The notes: generated by a model not told the origin, from the letters alone. Positions 23,625 to 34,190 are shown, counted from the first letter of the stretch. The stretch is 64,000 bases of DNA from Chrysopilus asiliformis (GCA_964034945.1 OZ035963.1:63331682-63395681); one strand, 5' to 3'. Made by a program: numbers and translations.

Positions 23625-26600
23625 AATATAAGAAAAAAGACGGCCAGGTGCTGAAATTCCTGATCGACACCGGAGCCAATAAAAATTTCGTTTCAGTTCA
23701 ATTATCGCAAAACGCCAAACCAGTTCAAAAATCATTTAACATTCATTCAGCCGCAGGCAACATACCTATAACCCATAAGGTTACGGGTCGTTTTTTTCAA
23801 AGCATTGGGAATAACTCCACACTAGAATTTTTCGTCCTACCTGGACTTAAGTCGTTCGATGGTATCATCGGAGACGACACTCTAAAAGAGCTAGAGGCTG
23901 TAATAGATCGAGGAAACCATGTCCTCAAAATAAAACCCAATATTAAAATTCCCTTAAAATCTAGAGTATCTAGACAAGTCAACAATATCGAAGTCAAGTG
24001 CGATGAGCTGGACCAAAAACTCCAAAAAAAGCTGCACACTATTCTAAACAACCACCCACTGATTTTCGGCCCCGTAAACGACGAAGACGTAGTTGAAACT
24101 AATGTCAGAGCCGAGATAAGAACTTCAACGTTCGAACCAATATATACGAAGTCGTATTCCTATCCTGTCAACTTGAGACAAGAAGTGGAATCACAAATAT
24201 CAAAAATGCTTAAAGATGGAATTATACGTCCATCAAAAAGTCCATACAATTCACCCCTTTGGATAGTGCCCAAAAAACCGAATTCAGCCGGAGAGCAGCA
24301 ATATAGACTCGTTATTGACTTCAAAAGGCTAAACGCCATAACAATACCCGACACCTATCCAATCCCGGAAATCACCAACACCCTTGCAAGCTTTAACCAA
24401 AGCAAATACTTTACAACCATCGATCTCACTTCAGGGTTTCACCAAATACGCATGAAAGAGAATGATATCGCCAAAACCGCTTTTTCCACAGCAAATGGCA
24501 AATACGAGTTTACCAGACTTCCTTTCGGTTTGAAGAACGCACCGGCGATCTTCCAAAGAATGATCGATGACGTACTTAAACCACTCATCGGTAAAATATG
24601 TTACGTCTATATCGACGACGTAATTATCCTTGGCAAGACAGAAGAGGAACATTTACTCAATCTGGAGACTGTTCTAACTCATCTGGAAAAAGCCAACTTA
24701 AAAGTAAACTTGGAAAAATCAAAATTTCTGAAAAAGCAAGTCGAATTTTTGGGATATGTTGTTTCGGAAGAAGGAATTCTACCAGACCCCAAGAAAATTG
24801 CTGCCATTAGAAATATCAAGCCCCCTCAGAACCTGAAAGACCTAAAAGCCTTTCTCGGTTTGGCCTCGTATTACCGAAAGTTTGTCAGGGATTTTGCAAA
24901 AGTCGCAAAGCCATTGACGCAGCTAACGAGAGGTGAAAATGCCCAAGTCAAGGCCAATCAGTCTAAGAAGAAAGATATTCAATTGGGAATCGCAGAGATC
25001 GAAGCTTTCAACTGTTTAAAAGAACTTCTCACTTCCTCAGAAGTCCTAGCATTCCCGGACTTCGAAAAACCTTTCATCCTGACAACAGACGCGTCAAACT
25101 ACGCAGTCGGAGCAGTTCTTTCGCAAGGCGAAATCGGCAAAGATAGACCGGTAGTTTACATATCAAGATCTCTAAACAAGACCGAGGAAAATTATTCCAC
25201 GGGAGAAAAGGAAATGTTAGCCATAGTGTGGTCCTTAGATAAACTTCGAACATACCTCTACGGAGCAAAAAAAATTAAAATTCTCACTGACCACCAGCCA
25301 CTAACATTCGCCCTTAGTAACCGGAATCACAATGCGAAGCTAAAAAGATGGAAGTCTCGTATAGAAGAATACAATTACGAGCTCATCTACAAACCAGGGA
25401 AAACTAATGTCGTTGCAGACGCCCTTTCTAGGCTACCAACCGAGACAAACGTACTAACAAATAGCTCTGGAACGGCTCACAGTGCAAATGAAGACAACAG
25501 CGACCTCATACCAAGTTGCGAGGCACCAATAAACGTCTTCAAAAAACAAATCTTAATCTCCGAAGGTAAAGAGATATATGGCCACGAAGAACCTCACCCA
25601 GGATACTTTAGACATTACATTCGACTACATCAAATCAATAGACAAAATTTAATAAAAATACTAAAGGAATACCTAAACCCAAATGTGGTCAACGGTATCA
25701 AAATTCCGGAAAACTACATTCAGCTACTACAAGAAATCTATAGGGAACACTTTTCAAAATTCAAGATACGAATCACACAACGAGTAGTTCAAGATATCTC
25801 CAATGAAGATAATAAAATCAAAATTATACAGGATGAGCATAAAAGAGCCCATAGAAATGCCAGGGAGAATAAGGAACAAATCTTAGAAAAATACTATTTT
25901 CCTGCGATGAGTAAATCAATAAAAAAATATACGGTAAATTGCGATACTTGCAACAGTTGCAAATACGATCGCCACCCGCACAAACCGGAATTACAGGAGA
26001 CACCGATTCCACAGTTTCCGACGGAAATACTACATATAGACATAATGACGCTAAAAGGCGAAAAATTTTTAACTTGCGTTGACAAATTCAGTAAATTTGC
26101 CAAGTATTTCCACATCAAAAACAAATCTGCTCCTTACTTACGGAAAAAGATAGCTAATTTGATCCATTATTTCACGGTCCCAAGAATGATAGTTTCGGAC
26201 AATGAAGGCAGCTTCATTAGTCCCACGGTTCTGAACTATGTCGAATCGTTAGGCATAACCGTCTATTTGGCTCCGCCACAAAAAAGCGAAGTTAACGGTG
26301 CTATCGAACGCGTTCACTCTACGGTTCTGGAAATTATAAGATGCCTTCAAAAGGAAAATACAAACCGGTCCCTAAAAGAAATTGTCAACATTTCTGTCGA
26401 CAGATACAACAACTCATTTCACTCCGTCACCAAAACTAAACCATCCGACATATTCTACGGAAGATCTCAGAGAATTAACTATCAAAATTTGACGAACTTC
26501 CAAGAAAAGTTACATGAAAATCTACAATGCGAGATTAGACGGAAACAGAGGAATCAAATCGACAGGCACAACGCGAAACGAAAGAAACCAAAACAATATC

Positions 26601-26767
26601 AACCAGGCGACACTGTGTTTAAAAAAAATAAACAAATTAAAACTAAAGAAAAACCACTATTCGTAAAGGAAACAGTAGCTCAAAACAATCGCGTCACCAT
26701 TACCACAGCTACGGGGAAAAGAATTCACAAATCCCACTTAAAAAACGTTCCATCTATTCTAGAATAA
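23576..26767 (+). CDS. pol: Errantivirus Pol (protease, RT, RNase H, integrase)
   Basis: 1063 residues from the first ATG of the frame, though the real product is a Gag-Pol fusion made by -1 frameshift. Protease has DTGA at residue 31. Reverse transcriptase has the YIDD box around residue 343-346. RNase H has TTDAS near 505 and the DHQPL and VVADALSRL motifs. Integrase has an HHCC zinc region (HKRAHR … CDTCNSC, about 755-805) and a DD35E triad (Asp in HIDIM near 820, Asp in SDNEG near 875, Glu in AIERVH near 911). No stop or frameshift is visible, and all catalytic residues are present. Confidence 0.95.
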   Translation: MRSKFYDRRLSSIPYIEYKKKDGQVLKFLIDTGANKNFVSVQLSQNAKPVQKSFNIHSAAGNIPITHKVTGRFFQSIGNNSTLEFFVLPGLKSFDGIIGDDTLKELEAVIDRGNHVLKIKPNIKIPLKSRVSRQVNNIEVKCDELDQKLQKKLHTILNNHPLIFGPVNDEDVVETNVRAEIRTSTFEPIYTKSYSYPVNLRQEVESQISKMLKDGIIRPSKSPYNSPLWIVPKKPNSAGEQQYRLVIDFKRLNAITIPDTYPIPEITNTLASFNQSKYFTTIDLTSGFHQIRMKENDIAKTAFSTANGKYEFTRLPFGLKNAPAIFQRMIDDVLKPLIGKICYVYIDDVIILGKTEEEHLLNLETVLTHLEKANLKVNLEKSKFLKKQVEFLGYVVSEEGILPDPKKIAAIRNIKPPQNLKDLKAFLGLASYYRKFVRDFAKVAKPLTQLTRGENAQVKANQSKKKDIQLGIAEIEAFNCLKELLTSSEVLAFPDFEKPFILTTDASNYAVGAVLSQGEIGKDRPVVYISRSLNKTEENYSTGEKEMLAIVWSLDKLRTYLYGAKKIKILTDHQPLTFALSNRNHNAKLKRWKSRIEEYNYELIYKPGKTNVVADALSRLPTETNVLTNSSGTAHSANEDNSDLIPSCEAPINVFKKQILISEGKEIYGHEEPHPGYFRHYIRLHQINRQNLIKILKEYLNPNVVNGIKIPENYIQLLQEIYREHFSKFKIRITQRVVQDISNEDNKIKIIQDEHKRAHRNARENKEQILEKYYFPAMSKSIKKYTVNCDTCNSCKYDRHPHKPELQETPIPQFPTEILHIDIMTLKGEKFLTCVDKFSKFAKYFHIKNKSAPYLRKKIANLIHYFTVPRMIVSDNEGSFISPTVLNYVESLGITVYLAPPQKSEVNGAIERVHSTVLEIIRCLQKENTNRSLKEIVNISVDRYNNSFHSVTKTKPSDIFYGRSQRINYQNLTNFQEKLHENLQCEIRRKQRNQIDRHNAKRKKPKQYQPGDTVFKKNKQIKTKEKPLFVKETVAQNNRVTITTATGKRIHKSHLKNVPSILE
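23585..23591 (+). promoter_or_regulatory. Probable -1 ribosomal frameshift site (A AAT TTT)
   Basis: AAATTTT in the Gag frame reads ..A AAT TTT, fitting the X XXY YYZ slippery rule. It lies inside the gag/pol overlap (23576-23624), and a -1 shift here enters the pol frame. I did not fold the downstream sequence to find a stimulatory structure. Confidence 0.65.
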
Positions 26768-26820
26768 CATTATGGACCGTAGACGCATCTCTTAACATCT
26801 ACAAATACAACAAACCGCTT

Positions 26821-28197
26821 ATGACAATGCGATTAGGATTTGGGAAAATCATGAGTGGAGATTTCAAACTAATTCACACCATAAACCTAGCAAACTACGA
26901 GGCGATACTAAAGAATATTGATCAAACAATAAAACACAAGCTTAACAGATCCAGCATCTTAGTACCACAACTCCATCATCGAGTTTCAAAAATAGAAGGA
27001 TTACTCAGACAGCTCCAAACAACTAGGCCAAAGCGTGCCATAAACTGGATAGGCTCAGCTTGGAAGTGGATTGCGGGAAACCCCGACGCAACCGATTGGA
27101 ACAATATCCTTAAAAGTCAAAACGAAATAATTAGCAACAACAACAAACAGTACAAGATCAATGAATATTTTACCAAAATATCAACTGAAATTATAGACAA
27201 CTATAATCGAATCGTCTCAGACATCAGCGAGTACGACAATGGTAAATACGAACAAATGATTTTCAACAAGCTAGGAATCCTTGAGGAAGAAATCCACGAA
27301 ATAGTATTGGCCAGCCAACTAGCTAAAAGCGGCGTAGTCAATTCAAATCTTCTGGACCACACGGAGATATCCGAAATTCTATCCCAAATCGAAACACTGC
27401 CTTACGACAATGAAATTCAAGCCATCGAATATGCACAACCTATGATGCTAATGAAGGACTCGTTACTCCTGTACGTTGTATGTTTACCTAAAACGGAAGC
27501 CACGAACTTTAACCACATTCTAATTCGCTCAACGATCACTGAAAGCAAAATGATCCTTCTAAATTATTCCAGCCTACTGGTAACGCAGCAAACACGGTAT
27601 GGCGTGCAAGGCAGCTGCACAACGATGCAAAATATAACAATCTGCAACAGGAATCAGCTAACAAAACTAGCCCCTGACGATTGTGTATCACAAATCCTCG
27701 ACGGAATCAACGCATCCTGTACTTATCAGTACCATAGCAAACCAATAATCGAAGTCATCAACGAAAATACGGTATTTCTTACGAACTTTAATGGGAAACT
27801 TCATCATCAAAACAAAACACAAAACCTTAACGGAACATTTGTAGTCAATTTCCAAAATGACACAATACGAATTAACAACGTCGAGTACACCAGCACGGAA
27901 ATTCAAACATTTCATCCATTACCCACAGGCCTCCTAGGCAACCTCACTGAAAAGGATATAAAACTCGACTTGGAATACCTACATAGGCTTCACCTGGATA
28001 ACGTTAAAAAGCTTGATTACTTTTCTACAAATAACATTACATCTATTGCATCCGACGCAATAATAATTATCCTAATATTATCCTTAGCTCTCATTTTTTA
28101 CCTTCTTCGGTCAAAATTGCTGACCACAAAATTGCAAACCACTACTCCATATACTTATCCAGATCCTGTAATATTATCCTTCCCGAACATTAGTTAA
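26821..28197 (+). CDS. env: Errantivirus Env-like membrane protein
   Basis: 458 residues from the first in-frame ATG. It resembles baculovirus F-type fusion proteins: a furin-type site RPKR at residues 69-72 is followed by AINWIGSAWKWIAGNPDATD, and one hydrophobic membrane segment lies near 410-429 with a short 29-residue tail. No signal peptide follows this ATG, and the frame is open further upstream past 26763, so the true N-terminus probably comes from an upstream exon joined by splicing (a candidate acceptor ends at 26762). The frame is intact. Errantivirus env allows some members to leave the cell; whether this copy does is unknown. Confidence 0.85.
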   Translation: MTMRLGFGKIMSGDFKLIHTINLANYEAILKNIDQTIKHKLNRSSILVPQLHHRVSKIEGLLRQLQTTRPKRAINWIGSAWKWIAGNPDATDWNNILKSQNEIISNNNKQYKINEYFTKISTEIIDNYNRIVSDISEYDNGKYEQMIFNKLGILEEEIHEIVLASQLAKSGVVNSNLLDHTEISEILSQIETLPYDNEIQAIEYAQPMMLMKDSLLLYVVCLPKTEATNFNHILIRSTITESKMILLNYSSLLVTQQTRYGVQGSCTTMQNITICNRNQLTKLAPDDCVSQILDGINASCTYQYHSKPIIEVINENTVFLTNFNGKLHHQNKTQNLNGTFVVNFQNDTIRINNVEYTSTEIQTFHPLPTGLLGNLTEKDIKLDLEYLHRLHLDNVKKLDYFSTNNITSIASDAIIIILILSLALIFYLLRSKLLTTKLQTTTPYTYPDPVILSFPNIS

Positions 28198-28226
28198 AAT
28201 TGCAATATGTGGGACACATATTTTTT

Positions 28227-28237
28227 AAGGAGGGAGG
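28227..28237 (+). other. Polypurine tract
   Basis: AAGGAGGGAGG immediately 5' of the 3' LTR, the expected plus-strand primer. Confidence 0.85.
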
Positions 28238-28625
28238 AGTTAACACATTCTGTCATATATCAAATCATTACCACACCCCTACCGATCCCCATTATCTCCA
28301 TCATACAGCATAATTCCATATTTCCACCCAAAATCGTTCTCATTCCCACGCTTCGCCCAAGATGGTCTTCGCGGAATCAAACATGTTGCAACGAGTATAG
28401 AATCATATTTCGTCTAAGAATTTCGAATGCACAGGTAACGCTTGTAACGTTACACGTGTGCACGTTTTGCAGAATAAGCTAAATTAGGTTATAAAAGACT
28501 TAGTTAAGGTAAATTAAGTTTGTCATTTGCCAATTGTATCTTAAAGCATTCAGATCTAAATAAAGAGCTTTTTTATAAAAACAAGTTAGTTTTTTTTGAG
28601 CTAACGCGGAGGAAAATCCATAACT
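28238..28625 (+). repeat. 3' LTR of errantivirus
   Basis: Copy of the 5' LTR with no difference seen by eye; TATAAAA at 28490-28496, AATAAA at 28559-28564. Preceded by the polypurine tract. Confidence 0.95.
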
Positions 28626-29222
28626 TGTATGTATGTATGCATGTAGATTGTAGACCCAGCTATCGAAAATGATAGCCTTGGCCGCTCATGAATCATAGTG
28701 CCAATTTTCACTGGCTATCAAAAATGATAGCCATGGCAGTGAATGTGTTAAGAATATTACGCGCAAACGGGCCTAAGTGTCTCAACACTTTTCTTGAGGA
28801 AAATCTTATTTTCTTTAAGAGGTGAATTTCCAGAAATAAATTTTTCTAAACGGAAAACAGGGTGGGAGCTCGCGCCGAAAAATTTGTTAAGACAAAAAAT
28901 TAAAGGTTTTGAAATGGATTTTTCTAAACAAAAACTTTAAAAAATAGGAAAATACCGAAAAAAAACACCCCACTTCTTAAAAAGTGCTTTAAAAATTGTT
29001 GAAACACCCAGAAATAGAAAAAAATCCTTTACAAAGGATAAAATAATCATTGCAGTAAATTTAAAATTGGTGTCCGTCGAGAAAGCCTATTTGTCGTTAG
29101 ATTTGTGTAGCAAGGCTGCCCTGATGCATAGCAATTTTAAATTTATTCCAATGATTATCCTTTTTAAAGGATTTTTTTAAATTCGGGAGTTTTTGATTTT
29201 TTTTAAGGATTCTTTTAAGGCA

Positions 29223-29793
29223 ACCCCACCTTAAATTGACCAAGCAGTTGCTAGAGAAACGTATTTCTATGTTTTATTGTTTGTGAGATCCGTATTTGAC
29301 GCAGTGAATTTCCAAATGTCTCAAATTGTCGGCTTACCTCTGGAGCCCAATGAAGGCAACGCGAAGGCAACTCCAACGCTGTGAACTGTCACGCAGCGCA
29401 ACATTTCAGCGGCAGAGCCCAATGGCATCTCGTGAAGTAGTACAAGTGACATAATATAAAGTGGTATAAAGTTGGTAAAATTACAAAAATGGATAATTTT
29501 GAAGCGATAATTTGCGTTGTTGGTCTTTATCTTTGTTATTTGTATGTTACTGCACTAAGGCTATCAATTTTTCCTCGAACGACATTTCCCCAACCTCACT
29601 TTATGAACTCTCAACGCAGAATTCTGCGGCAAAGTTAGAAGTTTGCAAACTTTTGCCTTGTAGGTGCGTTCACTGTGCTCACTTCAAATGATTTCTATGG
29701 AACAAACTTGTAAGTGACAGTTTCTGCGTTCGCGTTGCGTTCATTGGGCTCCAGGCATGAAGCACCGCGCTGCCTCAGGAAAATGACACTCTA
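29223..29793. mobile_element. Short dispersed element interrupted by a MITE
   Basis: The outer parts (29223-29340 and 29754-29793) match, in reverse, the uninterrupted repeat at 60893-61040: both share CCTTAAATTGACC, GTTTGTGAG, TTTGACGCAG and CCGCGCTGCCTCAG. The 413 bp between them is a separate inverted-end element. Confidence 0.65.
29341..29753. mobile_element. MITE nested in a dispersed element
   Basis: 413 bp with inverted ends TGGAGCCCAATGAAGGCAAC / GTTGCGTTCATTGGGCTCCA. The copy at 60893-61040 gives its approximate empty site. No clean target duplication visible. Confidence 0.7.
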
Positions 29794-29808
29794 GGTGTTA
29801 CGCTGTTA

Positions 29809-30272
29809 TGCGGCGGTCACACGACGCTGTTTTGCCAGCGCTAGTGGATGTTTGGCTGTTAGCAGCCGTTTCAGCAGCACCGTGTGAACTCTAGTGCGTT
29901 GCTACTACCAGCAGCAGCGTGATGATTTTATCAGCGCTAGTGAAGTAGAGACCGTTCTACTTTGCCAGCGCTACTAGGGATCACGTGACCTTGTCATATT
30001 ATTTTTGAGCTATCAAAAGTCTGATAAGTGGTAAAGTTTGTTTATTGTAAGTTGTTATTTTACGTTTATTTATTTAAATTTATGTGTTACGTTTATTATT
30101 AAAAAAAAATCTCCCAGATTCAAATGTCAAACCACTGTTTTGCTACTTGCCAGCGCTACTAAAGTAGAAATCGTGTGAACCCTCTCAGTACGCTGGCTGC
30201 TGTTGCTACTTGCCAGCGCTACTAACCAACAGCAGCCAGCGGCTGGCAAAACAGCCTCGTGTGACCGCGGCA
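29809..30272. mobile_element. MITE with 3-bp TTA duplication
   Basis: 464 bp with inverted ends TGCGGCGGTCACACGA / TCGTGTGACCGCGGCA and TTA on both sides (29806-29808, 30273-30275), as in PIF/Harbinger elements. The interior repeats TTGCCAGCGCTACTA several times in both orientations. Superfamily assignment is inference. Confidence 0.7.
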
Positions 30273-30623
30273 TTATGCGAGAATTAGCTTGCTGGAGTAA
30301 ATTTACCAAATCGTGGAAGAAAATTCTGATTGTCTTGCAAATCACCTGTACGAATTTGCTGTACTCATCAAAAATTTACATCCGGCTAGTCACAGTTTTG
30401 GCGCCTCCCTTGGCACGGTGCTGCCCATAATTATAATTCTCAAATGTTATTAAAAATGTGATTTATAAAAAAAAAATACTAAAAGTATTTTCCAATCTCG
30501 GCTTGCGCACTGATGTGAGAACTTTTAAGTGATTTATTTCTTCAAAGAAATATAAAAGTCGTAATTTTTTTTTCTATAAATTGCTTTTAAAAATGTCCTT
30601 CAACCTTCTTGGAATATTGAAAA

Positions 30624-32409
30624 ATCGATCGAAATGAGGGAAAAGTTAATTTGCCTCAAAACGACAGGACCGATTTTTATGATCCATATCACATTGGATA
30701 GGGATGGATCTTTACTGGGGTAATTTGGACGGGATCTTTACTGGGGTAATTTGGACAAAATGTCGTCTAACAGCCGCCATTTTGTTTTTTTGATACCCAT
30801 GATATAGATATTTGTAAGTTTCTTCCAAAGCGCTTTCATTTGATATCCATCTTGAGGGGTCTTTATTGGGGTAATTTGGACAAAATGTCGTCTAACAGCC
30901 GCCATTTTGGTTTTTCGATACCCATGATATATATATTTGTAAGTTTCTTCCAAAGCGCTTTCATTTGATATCCATCTTGAGGGGTCTTTATTGGGGTAAT
31001 TTGGACAAAATGTCGTCTAACAGCCGCCATTTTGGTTTTTCGATACCCATGATATAGATATTTGTAAGTTTCTTCCAAAGCGCTTTCATTTGATATCCAT
31101 CTTGAGGGGTCTTTATTGGGGTAATTTGGACAAAATGTCGTCTAACAGCCGCCATTTTGGTTTTTCGATACCCATGATATAGATATTTGTAAGTTTCTTC
31201 CAAAGCGCTTTCATTTGATATCCATCTTGAGGGGTCTTTATTGGGGTAATTTGGACAAAATGTCGTCTAACAGCCGCCATTTTGGTTTTTCGATACCCAT
31301 GATATATATATTTGTAAGTTTCTTCCAAAGCGCTTTCATTTGATATCCATCTTGAGGGGTCTTTATTGGGGTAATTTGGACAAAATGTCGTCTAACAGCC
31401 GCCATTTTGGTTTTTCGATACCCATGATATAGATATTTGTAAGTTTCTTCCAAAGCGCTTTCATTTGATATCCATCTTGAGGGGTCTTTATTGGGGTAAT
31501 TTGGACAAAATGTCGTCTAACAGCCGCCATTTTGGTTTTTCGATACCCATGATATAGATATTTGTAAGTTTCTTCCAAAGCGCTTTCATTTGATATCCAT
31601 CTTGAGGGGTCTTTATTGGGGTAATTCGGACAAAATGTCGTCTAACAGCCGCCATTTTGGTTTTTCGATACCCATGATATATATATTTGTAAGTTTCTTC
31701 CAAAGCGCTTTCATTTGATATCCATCTTGAGGGGTCTTTATTGGGGTAATTTGGACAAAATGTCGTCTAACAGCCGCCATTTTGGTTTTTTGATACCCAT
31801 GATATAGATATTTGTAAGTTTCTTCCAAAGCGCTTTCATTTGATATCCATCTTGAGGGGTCTTTATTGGGGTAATTTGGACAAAATGTCGTCTAACAGCC
31901 GCCATTTTGGTTTTTCGATACCCATGATATATATATTTGTAAGTTTCTTCCAAAGCGCTTTCATTTGATATCCATCTTGAGGGGTCTTTATTGGGGTAAT
32001 TTGGACAAAATGTCGTCTAACAGCCGCCATTTTGGTTTTTCGATACCCATGATATAGATATTTGTAAGTTTCTTCCAAAGCGCTTTCATTTGCTATCCAT
32101 CTTGAGGGGTCTTTATTGGGGTAATTTGGACAAAATGTCGTCTAACAGCCGCCATTTTGGTTTTTTGATACCCATGATATAGATATTTGTAAGTTTCTTC
32201 CAAAGCGCTTTCATTTGATATCCATCTTGAGGGGTCTTTATTGGGGTAATTTGGACAAAATGTCGTCTAACAGCCGCCATTTTGGTTTTTCTAGAATGCC
32301 TCATATCTAGTCCTATAGGCCACACTGATCCCTATCCAATGTGATATGGATCATAAAAATCGGTCCTGTCGTTTTGAGGCAAATTAACTTTTCCCTCATT
32401 TCGATCGAT
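30624..32409. mobile_element. Element with 82-bp inverted ends around a 125-bp satellite array
   Basis: Left arm 30624-30705 and right arm 32328-32409 are reverse complements (ATCGATCGAAATGAGGGAAA … CACATTGGATAGGGAT). Between them lies a tandem array of a 125-bp unit. The structure resembles foldback-type elements that amplify internal repeats. No transposase. The 71-residue open frames on the - strand recur once per unit and are repeat artefacts. Confidence 0.85.
30731..32290. repeat. 125-bp tandem satellite, about 12.5 copies
   Basis: Unit contains GGGGTAATTTGGACAAAATG, TCTAACAGCCGCCATTTTGG and TTTCTTCCAAAGCGCTTTCA. Copies are almost identical (differences such as ATATAGATA/ATATATATA), implying recent expansion or homogenisation. 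The first unit is preceded by a short partial duplication (30706-30730). Confidence 0.95.
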
Positions 32410-32447
32410 TTCGAGCATTTTTCCATATAAAAAAATCATTTGACTAA

Positions 32448-32873
32448 ATTGAATTACCATTCACTTACCCCTAATTTATTCACTAGGAGTTAAGCCGAGT
32501 TAGTGAGTTAAGGGAGTTAGCTAGTGTTATTTTCCATGTAAAAGGTGAGTTAAGGGAGTTAAGGCGATTTAACTCCTAGTGAATAAATTGGCCGTTAAAA
32601 TCATAAAATCTCAACTCAAATCGAATGGGAATGGAAATTAATTTACATTCCCATTCAGTGAATGGAGAGTTGAATTTTTTGGCCATTACCATTCACTACT
32701 GAATGGTAATGGAGTAAAAATTTCAAATACCATTCAGTAAGTGAATGGGAATTGAAATTGAATGGGAATTGAAAACGCCCGACTATGCCGTCTCGGTAAA
32801 AATCTGTTAAATTTGACTGAATTACCGAGCGGTAAATTTACCCGCATTTTAAAAGAGGACTGTGAATTCCCTC
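32448..32873. mobile_element. Nested small inverted-repeat elements
   Basis: An outer repeat with TACCATTCACTTAC (32453) and GTAAGTGAATGGGAATTG (32738) holds an inner palindromic element 32473-32589 with ends AATTTATTCACTAGGAGTTA / TAACTCCTAGTGAATAAATT. The right part (32788-32873) ends GAGGACTGTGAATTCCCT and matches the left end of the element at 63293. Confidence 0.55.
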
Positions 32874-33065
32874 AATGATCTTTTTATTTTTACACATTCA
32901 ATTATATAAAAGAAAGCCCGATTTTGTGTCGGAAAACATTTTTTCTTTAAAAAAAATATCTTCCTTGATCTTTTTATAAAACAGAGTAAAAATGTATAAA
33001 AAAAAATGTCGGGTCTTTTTTTGGGGGAAAAAAAAAACATACTTAAATATGTATTTAAAACAATT

Positions 33066-33232
33066 AGCCCGTCCGTACACTTGGGCTAAGACAGCTCAGC
33101 TATGTGCCTGTTTAGGACTTGACGTGACGTGTTTCGTCACTTACCAAACTGAGGATAAGATTAAGCGCTAAACGTCCACGTCTAAACAGGCACAAAGCTT
33201 AGCTGGCTTAGCTCAAGTGTACGGCGGGCCTT
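33066..33232. mobile_element. Short inverted-repeat MITE
   Basis: About 167 bp. Left CCCGTCCGTACACTTGGGCT and TGTGCCTGTTTAGGAC pair with right GTCTAAACAGGCACAAAG and GCTCAAGTGTACGGCGGGC. No coding. Confidence 0.7.
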
Positions 33233-33239
33233 AAGCTCC

Positions 33240-34190
33240 TTTAAAAAGACTGCCAAAAAGTTTTTAGGCTGAAGAGAAATTCATTTTCAAAATTACTAAA
33301 CAAAAGTTTTAACAGAAAAATAGTCCACAACAAAAGTTCGCAATTCAGAAAAGAGTGCAAATAACAATTATTTTATCTTCTACTTAAGTTCTACATCAAA
33401 ATTCCTTCTCTTTGCGTATACTAACAAATGCTAATCACAAAAAGTAAGAAAAAAATCTGCTAAAGGTCCTTTAAATCTATATGGGAGTCGTAAAAATGTC
33501 GTCTAAATGGAACTACATCTTATGTGAAGTTTTCTTTTATGCTCATTTCTTATCCTTTCGAGTTCTTGGCATTCTCCCAATTGGCATTTGTCTGCCTTGC
33601 TCTCAATTTCCATGGAGTTTCAAGAATACAAAAAAAAAATGTCCAGCGTCTTTCTGAACTCTCAGTTGGAACGCATTCCATTTACTTGACGAATGCACTC
33701 AAGGCATGATATTTTTCAATGCATTTGAAAAGTTTTTATATTTAATTTTAAACTACAGAATCCTAAAACATGTTGAATAAAGATCTGAACTAACAATCGC
33801 TTTTCTATCTATATTATTAGTAAATCGTGGGTATTTCTTGTATTCGAAATTTTAAATCCTGATTTTTTTGCAGTTCAAAAGATTTTGACGTTCTTTTCAC
33901 GAAGAGAAAAGGAATATTCGAGACAGTGGACTCTTCTGCATTGATTTCCACAAAATTGGGAATTATTCCTATAATTTTGGGAAAATTTCCTATTTTTGGG
34001 AATGAATTCCCATTTTGCTTGGGAGTGATTACCAAAAAATTCAGTGTCTGGTAAATTCGTATTTTTTGTAGGAATCTGTCCTATTATTTCTCTTCGTGTA
34101 GACATTTTATAATATTTTTGTCATATTTTATACCAGAATATTTTATTTTCAGAGCATGAGATAAAAATTTGGCCAGCTATTGGCTGCACC
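33240..34190. other. Intronic, no feature
   Basis: AT-rich without recognised repeats or genes. Confidence 0.5.

Larger units (their letters stand above)
20998..28625 (+). mobile_element. Complete errantivirus (gypsy-type LTR retrotransposon with env)
   Basis: 7628 bp with two 388-bp LTRs that appear identical on reading, the 4-bp duplication TGTA on both sides (20994-20997 and 28626-28629), a primer-binding site, a polypurine tract and three intact reading frames (gag, pol, env). LTRs start AGTTAAC and end TAACT, and the TRTA-type target is typical of errantiviruses (Metaviridae, gypsy group). Identical LTRs indicate a recent insertion. It sits in the 30.8-kb norpA intron, same strand as the gene, and interrupts a TTAA-type MITE (20919-20997 / 28626-28747). 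Its LTR poly(A) signal could in principle truncate norpA transcripts. Confidence 0.95.
20919..28747. mobile_element. TTAA-type MITE, family A, split by the errantivirus
   Basis: Left part 20919-20997 starts CACGTTGACTGCCAG after TTAA (20915-20918). Right part 28626-28747 ends GGCAGTGAATGTG before TTAA (28748-28751). Removing the errantivirus and one TGTA leaves an element of about 197 bp, the same family as 37376-37552. TTAA duplication and TIR style suggest piggyBac-like mobilisation (inference). Confidence 0.8.

Noticed and set aside
30731..32290. Possible CRISPR array
   Set aside because: Units are contiguous 125-bp repeats with no variable spacers, in an animal genome.
30738..32325. Series of 71-residue - strand frames spaced every 125 bp
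   Set aside because: They are the same satellite unit read repeatedly; 125 is not a multiple of 3, and the frames end at the same unit position each time.
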